Positions 24,041 to 28,418 of a DNA stretch of 28,418 nt are shown piece after piece. Where the stretch lies: NCBI GenBank assembly GCA_945900685.1, contig CAMDJS010000015.1, positions 1 to 28,418 on the forward strand, read 5' to 3'. Each line of letters opens with the position of its first letter. The stretch's first letter is position 1. Under the pieces are notes generated by a model. That model made no database searches. It was not told the origin of the DNA and worked only from the letters and a program-made list of their open reading frames with translations. The DNA is from Bordetella parapertussis (GTDB lineage Bacteria > Pseudomonadota > Gammaproteobacteria > Burkholderiales > Burkholderiaceae_C). Position numbers and translations under genes: made by a program.

Positions 24041-24586
24041 ATGAACACTACCAAATCCTCTGAACATCCTGGTACGGCGCCCACTTTCTCAGACTGGATT
24101 TTCATCCTGATTGTGATTGGCTCCTTGGCCTTGGTCGCTTATTTGGGAGAAATTGCGTTTGAACATGCGCAACAAACCGAAAAAAGCAAGCGCAACGGCG
24201 AGGCCTTGGCCGCATGGTTCAGTGATGCCAGCACCCAACGTTTTGCCCCAGACTATGCGGTGAAACCTTGCGCCGGTGGCGGCGACCCCAAAACCAGCAC
24301 CTGGGCCGCTTGTTTGGCGCATCTGCAGGCGAATGAGTTCAAGGATATGAAAAACCCTTTCAAAGGCAAAACGCCTGAATTCATTGAGCAATGCAACCCG
24401 GCAGACCACTCACTGTCCGGGGAAATTGTCCTGCTCAAGGTCATGCCAACCCCCCCAGGCTCCGCTGTGCCCACGATCACGTCGAAGTTGGTCCCTGAGG
24501 ACAGCATCGACCAAAAACTTTCCCTGAGCTTAGGCATTTGTGACAAGGGCGCATACCTTGTCAAGGTCGCCGATCTTGAATTCTGA
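24041..24586 (+). CDS. Single-TM protein upstream of the channel genes
   Basis: A 181-residue protein with one hydrophobic helix near the N-terminus (about 19-38, WIFILIVIGSLALVAYLG) and no cleavage site, so probably anchored with the rest in the periplasm. The soluble part has four cysteines (PCAGGGD, AACLAH, EQCNPAD, GICDKG) that could form two disulfides, supporting an exported location. The stop is 10 bp before the first channel's ATG, so the two are almost certainly co-transcribed. I do not recognise the family. An accessory subunit or sensor for the channels is a reasonable guess from position only. Confidence 0.7.
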   Translation: MNTTKSSEHPGTAPTFSDWIFILIVIGSLALVAYLGEIAFEHAQQTEKSKRNGEALAAWFSDASTQRFAPDYAVKPCAGGGDPKTSTWAACLAHLQANEFKDMKNPFKGKTPEFIEQCNPADHSLSGEIVLLKVMPTPPGSAVPTITSKLVPEDSIDQKLSLSLGICDKGAYLVKVADLEF

Positions 24587-24596
24587 GGTACCCGCC

Positions 24597-26264
24597 ATGT
24601 CACAAGAAACCATCCAAGAGAATTCCCCGCCTAAGCTGATAGACATTGATGAGTTAGATGCCAAAGCCCTGATGGGGCTGGAGGACGCAGGCCCAACGAT
24701 TTCTCGTGATCAGCCGTTTCGCCGCTGGCTATATGACTGGACCCTGAACCCCAACATAGCGGGCAATTTCCAAAAAAGCTTGGACAAATGGGTGGCGGTC
24801 TTGATCGTGGCCAACTTGTTCGCATTGGTGCTGGAACACGTGCCTGCACTGTTTGAGCCGAACAAGGTTCTTTTCCATTACTTCGATATTTTCTCCATCA
24901 CTGTTTTTGTGCTGGAGTACGCGCTGCGGTTTTACCTTGCGCCTGAAGACGAAGAATTCCAGAGCAAAAACATGCCCAGAGTGGCCTACATCTTCAGCCC
25001 TTTTGCCATCATCGACTTGTTAGCCATCGCGCCATTTTTCTTGCAAGCTTTCATCCCGATAGATTTGCGTGCCTTGCGGTTTTTGCGACTGCTGCGAATT
25101 CTCAAATTGTTTCGCATCGTCATACCTGCCGTCAAAGAATTTTCAGAACTCAACCGTGGGCGCAGCTTCCGTCAAAAAATCCATGCCATGGTTTTTACCA
25201 GCGAATATGGCGGCAAACTGCAATCCATCTTCGAAACATTCATCGGTGTTTGGGTGATTGTTTCCGTGCTGGCCGTGGTGCTGGAGTCCATTCACAGCGT
25301 GCACTATTTGATCAACTTAGAGTTTGTGATTCTCGACACGATTGCGGTGGCTATCTTCACCGTCGAATACCTGATGCGTATGTATGCCTGCGTGGAAGAG
25401 CCGCGTTTCAGGCACGGGTTTTTGGGGCGTCTCAAGCAAGCCCGCAGCACATCCACTTTGATTGACCTGTTGGCAATTCTTCCGTTTTTCTTGGAAATTC
25501 TCCTCAGCAATGTGCTGGATCTGCGCTTTTTGCGAACCTTCCGTTTAGCCCGTTTGCTCAAACTGACACGCTACAACGACTCAACCAAAATCTTGACGAC
25601 TGTGATCGCCCGCGAATGGCCCGTCATCAGTGCTTCCGCGTTCATCATGATTTTGATGGTGGTCATGACCGCCAGTTTGGGTTATGTGTTTGAACACCAA
25701 GCGCAGCCTGAAAAATTCGACAACATCCCTAACTCTGTGTATTGGGCGGTGATCACCTTGGCCTCGGTAGGCTATGGCGATATTTCACCCGTCACCGCAG
25801 TCGGGCGGTTCATGACCGTGGTCATGTCCTTGTTGGGAATCGGTATTTTTGCGATTCCTGCGGCTTTGCTGGCCTCCGCTTTTGGTGACCAATTGCACAA
25901 AGAACGCGAAATGCTCAAGGCCAATTTGCGCAACATGATGAAAGATGGGCATTTGGACGAGACCGAGATCGCCTTGCTCAGAAGTGAGGCCAAGCGACTG
26001 CATATCACGACTGAAGAGCTGAATTCGTTGCTTGAACATATGCATAACGAGCGTGTCCAAAAGCAAAATCAATCCCAAATTCCGTTGCATGTGATCGCAG
26101 AGCGTCCCGCGCAAGCAGTTGAACACTACAAAACCTTGTTGGGTCAAATTCACCAACTGGCTTTGATGACCGATGCCGCCAAATTTGAAGAATCAGCGCG
26201 CGCATCAGACCGCCTCACGGCATCGGAGTTGGCACTTTGGCAGCAATTGCAATCCAGAAAATAG
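24597..26264 (+). CDS. Ion channel with two voltage-sensor domains and one K+-type pore
   Basis: 555 residues. The first sensor runs S1 63-82, S2 92-112 (E107), S3 131-153 (D140), and S4 157-174 with R158, R161, R164, R167, K170 and R173. There is no pore after it. A linker (175-208) leads to a second complete sensor: S1 211-231, S2 243-262 (E257), S3 286-303 (D290), and S4 with R310, R313, R316, R319, K322 and R325. Then come S5 (345-366), pore helix, filter S-VGYG-D (390-395) and S6 (403-430). The cytoplasmic tail has DGHLDETE (450-457) and further helices. GAGGTA six bases before the ATG at 24597 fixes the start. The filter predicts K+ selectivity. Ordinary Kv-like subunits have one sensor per pore, so this layout is odd; see findings. 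Confidence 0.88.
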   Translation: MSQETIQENSPPKLIDIDELDAKALMGLEDAGPTISRDQPFRRWLYDWTLNPNIAGNFQKSLDKWVAVLIVANLFALVLEHVPALFEPNKVLFHYFDIFSITVFVLEYALRFYLAPEDEEFQSKNMPRVAYIFSPFAIIDLLAIAPFFLQAFIPIDLRALRFLRLLRILKLFRIVIPAVKEFSELNRGRSFRQKIHAMVFTSEYGGKLQSIFETFIGVWVIVSVLAVVLESIHSVHYLINLEFVILDTIAVAIFTVEYLMRMYACVEEPRFRHGFLGRLKQARSTSTLIDLLAILPFFLEILLSNVLDLRFLRTFRLARLLKLTRYNDSTKILTTVIAREWPVISASAFIMILMVVMTASLGYVFEHQAQPEKFDNIPNSVYWAVITLASVGYGDISPVTAVGRFMTVVMSLLGIGIFAIPAALLASAFGDQLHKEREMLKANLRNMMKDGHLDETEIALLRSEAKRLHITTEELNSLLEHMHNERVQKQNQSQIPLHVIAERPAQAVEHYKTLLGQIHQLALMTDAAKFEESARASDRLTASELALWQQLQSRK

Positions 26265-26329
26265 CCCCAATGAGCCAGTAACTCCCATGCTTTGCGTCAC
26301 TGTTAGACATCCTTATTCTCCATAGCCCC

Positions 26330-26350
26330 GGGCAGTCTTGATGACTGCCC
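26330..26350 (+). terminator. Hairpin between channel genes 1 and 2
   Basis: GGGCAGTC-TTGAT-GACTGCCC is a perfect 8-bp GC-rich stem followed by TTTCC, 65 bases after the first channel's stop and 24 bases before the next ATG. The T-run is short, so it may attenuate or process the transcript rather than end it. Confidence 0.55.
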
Positions 26351-26374
26351 TTTCCAATTCCTTTCCTACAAGCT

Positions 26375-27289
26375 ATGCCTGAATCTGTCGTCACCCCATC
26401 CAGCCTGCGCCAAACCGTCATGGAAATCCTTGACGGATCACCGACGCAAGCGCTGTCTAAATACGTTGAATGGTTAATCACCGTTGTGGTGCTGGTCAAT
26501 TGCTCGGCTGTCATTTTGGATTCGGTGCCAGAAATTCACGCGGTTTACAAAGATTTTTTCCATGAACTTGAATTCTGGAGTGTGATGTTTTTCACAACCG
26601 AGTATGTGCTGCGCGTGTGGTCGCTGGGTGCGAAACACACAGACAGCGCATGGCGTGGACGGCGTGGCTACATCTTCAGCCCCTTTGGTCTGGTGGACTT
26701 TTTCGCCACCATGCCCCATTACCTGCATATTTTTTTCCCCACACTGGATTTGCGTATTTTGCGAGTACTGCGATTGCTGCGGATTTTGAAACTCTCCAAA
26801 TACAACTCGGCCTTGCAGGATTTGTTTTCTGCGGTTTATTCAGAACGAAGAGCCTTTGGCTCAGCCGCTTTTTTGCTGTTGATTGCCACCATCGTGTCTG
26901 CGTCGTTGATGCACTTTGCTGAAGGACATGCGCAACCCGAACAATTCGGCACCATCCCGCATGCGATTTACTGGGCGATTGTCACCATCACTTCCGGCTA
27001 CGGCAACATTGAACCGGTGACCAAAGGTGGTGAGATTGTGGCTCTACTCACTGGCTTTTTAGGTGTATGTATGGCTGCCATCATGACCGGTATCGTGGCG
27101 TCTGCATTTGCCAACCAAATGTCCAGAAAAAAATCTGCTTACCAAGCGCAGTTGCGTCAGGTCATGGCCGATGGTGTGGTCTCAGATGCGGAACGCGACA
27201 CGCTCAAGCGCTTGCAAGCGCAATTCCGTTTGAGCGACAAAGAAGTCCAGACCATGCTGGACCAGGCTCAGGGTAAATTGAAACAATGA
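26375..27289 (+). CDS. Voltage-gated-type ion channel subunit, filter TSGYGN
   Basis: 304 residues in standard six-helix layout: S1 about 30-50, S2 66-83 (E76), S3 100-121 (D108), and S4 with R127, R130, R133, R136, K139 and K142. S5 is 160-181, then a pore helix starting IYWAIVTI, filter T206-S-G-Y-G-N211, and S6 218-246. The filter region is one residue shorter than in channel 1 (compare ITLASVGYGD with VTITSGYGN), and the final Asp is Asn, so K+ selectivity cannot be assumed. The tail has DGVVSDAE (267-274) in a helical module shared with its neighbours. The TGA overlaps the next channel's ATG, so the two are coupled. The ATG at 26375 is the first after the intergenic hairpin. Confidence 0.88.
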   Translation: MPESVVTPSSLRQTVMEILDGSPTQALSKYVEWLITVVVLVNCSAVILDSVPEIHAVYKDFFHELEFWSVMFFTTEYVLRVWSLGAKHTDSAWRGRRGYIFSPFGLVDFFATMPHYLHIFFPTLDLRILRVLRLLRILKLSKYNSALQDLFSAVYSERRAFGSAAFLLLIATIVSASLMHFAEGHAQPEQFGTIPHAIYWAIVTITSGYGNIEPVTKGGEIVALLTGFLGVCMAAIMTGIVASAFANQMSRKKSAYQAQLRQVMADGVVSDAERDTLKRLQAQFRLSDKEVQTMLDQAQGKLKQ

Positions 27290-28227
27290 CTGCTTCCATC
27301 GTTCCCCAAACAGCGTACCAACGCGTTCAGTCGCGTGTATTTCGCATACTTGAAGGTGATGTGAGTGAGCCAGCCAGCCGTTTTTGTGAAATTTTCATCG
27401 CCCTGCTGGTGGTGCTGAATGTGGTGGCCATCATTTTGGAATCGGTACCTGCGATCCACGAAGAGTGGGGACAATTTTTTCATTACTTCGATTTATTCAG
27501 CGTAGGTGTTTTCACCATCGAATACGTATTGAGGGTCTGGTCGTATTCACAGAAATTTGCAGCCGAGGGCGGCACCGCGTGGCAAGGCCGCAAAAGCTAT
27601 ATTTTCAGTTTTTACGGACTGGTCGATTTTTTCAGCACCGTGCCTTTTTATTTGCAACTTCTGTTTCCCGGCACCGATTTGCGTGTGCTGCGTATGTTTC
27701 GCTTGCTGCGTATTTTCAAACTCTCGCGCTACAACAGTGCCATGGACGATATGTTTGAGGCGATCAAGTCGGAGCGAGACTCGTTTTCTTCGGCCCTTTT
27801 CTTACTTTTCATCAGCAGCTTGTTGTTCTCATCGCTGATCTACATCATCGAAGGCCACGAACAACCCGAAGTTTTTCCTTCCATTCCCGCCGCCATGCAT
27901 TGGTTTTTTATCACCATCATTTCTGGCTGGGGCAACGTCGATCCAGTCACGTATGCCGGGGTGGCATTGGTCATCATCACGCAAATTCTGGCGATTGCAC
28001 TGGCCGCGATTTTGACCGGTGTGGTGTCCACCGCGTACACCACGCAAGTCAGCCGCCGTGAAGCCCTGTACGAGATGGAAATCCGTGAAGTGCTGGCAGA
28101 TGGTGTGGTCACTGGAGAAGAAGCCACCCATCTCAAAAATTTGCAAGCCAAATACGGTATGTCTGATGAGCAGGTTGAAGCGATTGCTGCACAAGTCAGG
28201 CAGGAGAAAAATTTGACTGAGGATTGA
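27286..28227 (+). CDS. Voltage-gated-type ion channel subunit, filter ISGWGN
   Basis: 313 residues, closely similar in layout to the preceding channel: S1 about 34-53, S2 67-86 (E79), S3 105-126 (D114), and S4 with R133, R136, R139, R142, K145 and R148. S5 is 168-189, then a pore helix starting MHWFFITI, filter I212-S-G-W-G-N217, and S6 223-252. The tyrosine of the K+ signature is tryptophan and the filter is one residue shorter than in channel 1. The tail has DGVVTGEE (272-279). The start is the ATGA overlap with channel 2. Sequence similarity outside the pore shows recent duplication. Co-translation suggests that channels 2 and 3 may assemble together. Confidence 0.88.
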   Translation: MTASIVPQTAYQRVQSRVFRILEGDVSEPASRFCEIFIALLVVLNVVAIILESVPAIHEEWGQFFHYFDLFSVGVFTIEYVLRVWSYSQKFAAEGGTAWQGRKSYIFSFYGLVDFFSTVPFYLQLLFPGTDLRVLRMFRLLRIFKLSRYNSAMDDMFEAIKSERDSFSSALFLLFISSLLFSSLIYIIEGHEQPEVFPSIPAAMHWFFITIISGWGNVDPVTYAGVALVIITQILAIALAAILTGVVSTAYTTQVSRREALYEMEIREVLADGVVTGEEATHLKNLQAKYGMSDEQVEAIAAQVRQEKNLTED

Positions 28228-28311
28228 TTTTTTTATACAGAGGTATTTACTTCGGGGTATGTGTTCTTCAAAGAACCAAGCCTGTGCAAGCTGTGAACTT
28301 AAGGAGTTGAC

Positions 28312-28418
28312 ATGAGCGATATGGGAAATACCTTTTTGATATGGGCAGCTATTTTGGGTGCGATTGCGGCGGGTTCCATGGTGTTGGGTGCGATTGTGGG
28401 CATCACCACGCCGATGAC
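28312..28418 (+). CDS. N-terminus of a membrane protein, possibly ZIP-like (cut by window end)
   Basis: AAGGAG five bases before the ATG marks a real start. The 35 visible residues (MSDMGNTFLIWAAILGA then a Gly/Ala-rich helix ending GAIVGITTP) form a hydrophobic segment that reminds me of the first helix of bacterial ZIP-type metal transporters, but too little is visible to be sure. It follows channel 3 by 84 bp on the same strand. Confidence 0.45.
   Translation, partial: MSDMGNTFLIWAAILGAIAAGSMVLGAIVGITTPM

Noticed and set aside
26990..27020. Sequencing error or frameshift as the cause of the short filters
   Set aside because: The missing unit is a whole codon, the frame continues through S6 and the tail, and the same deletion is present in channel 3.
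28213..28239. Promoter TTGACT / TATACA before the last gene
   Set aside because: The spacer is only 15 bp and the elements lie in and just after the channel 3 coding end; too weak to call.

Overview
The window looks like a chromosomal segment of a betaproteobacterium, most likely Burkholderiales (Comamonadaceae-like). This rests on protein style: a fused OHCU decarboxylase/allantoate amidohydrolase, a PuuD-type membrane urate hydroxylase, a BMP-type nucleobase ABC transporter beside xdhAB and guaD, and a DUF1640-type coiled-coil protein. No rRNA, tRNA, CRISPR array, phage or insertion sequence was seen, and the species cannot be named from the sequence alone.

Layout. 1-660: 3' part of argF (ornithine carbamoyltransferase). 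678-4535 (minus): a compact gene string, transcribed as secreted HNH-like protein, Rieske oxygenase, adenine deaminase, FAD monooxygenase. 4620-9845 (minus): purine/nucleoside ABC importer, transcribed as ATPase, two permeases, a 567-bp structured non-coding gap, then the BMP-family lipoprotein. 9909-15004 (plus): xdhA, xdhB, guaD. 15024-17155: a DUF1640-like coiled-coil protein with an in-frame 33-bp tandem repeat, a fatty-acid-hydroxylase/sterol-desaturase-like membrane protein, and a Phd/VapC-type toxin-antitoxin pair. 17161-23895: glycerate 2-kinase, a small membrane coiled-coil protein, puuD, xdhC, a TonB-C-like lipoprotein, uraH (HIU hydrolase) and a uraD-allC fusion. 24041-28227: a one-TM protein followed by three tandem voltage-gated ion channel paralogues. 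28312-end: N-terminus of another membrane protein.

How the genes work together. Most of the window encodes purine salvage for nitrogen and carbon. Purines enter through the BMP/ABC importer. Adenine and guanine are deaminated to hypoxanthine and xanthine, XdhAB (matured by XdhC) makes urate, PuuD oxidises it to 5-hydroxyisourate, UraH makes OHCU, the UraD half makes allantoin, and the AllC half hydrolyses allantoate. Glycerate 2-kinase fits the end of the route from glyoxylate. Allantoinase, the ureidoglycine/ureidoglycolate enzymes, tartronate-semialdehyde enzymes and a regulator are not in the window. The Rieske oxygenase and FAD monooxygenase inside the adenine deaminase string have no assigned step.

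The most unusual part is the channel cluster. The first channel has two complete voltage-sensor domains in front of one K+-type pore (filter SVGYGD). The other two are ordinary six-helix subunits, but their filters are one residue shorter and altered (TSGYGN and ISGWGN). All three share a similar C-terminal acidic-helix module. This is the best candidate here for an undescribed system. Second is the structured non-coding region at about 5956-6300, which contains a 66-nt hairpin with a GAAA apex.
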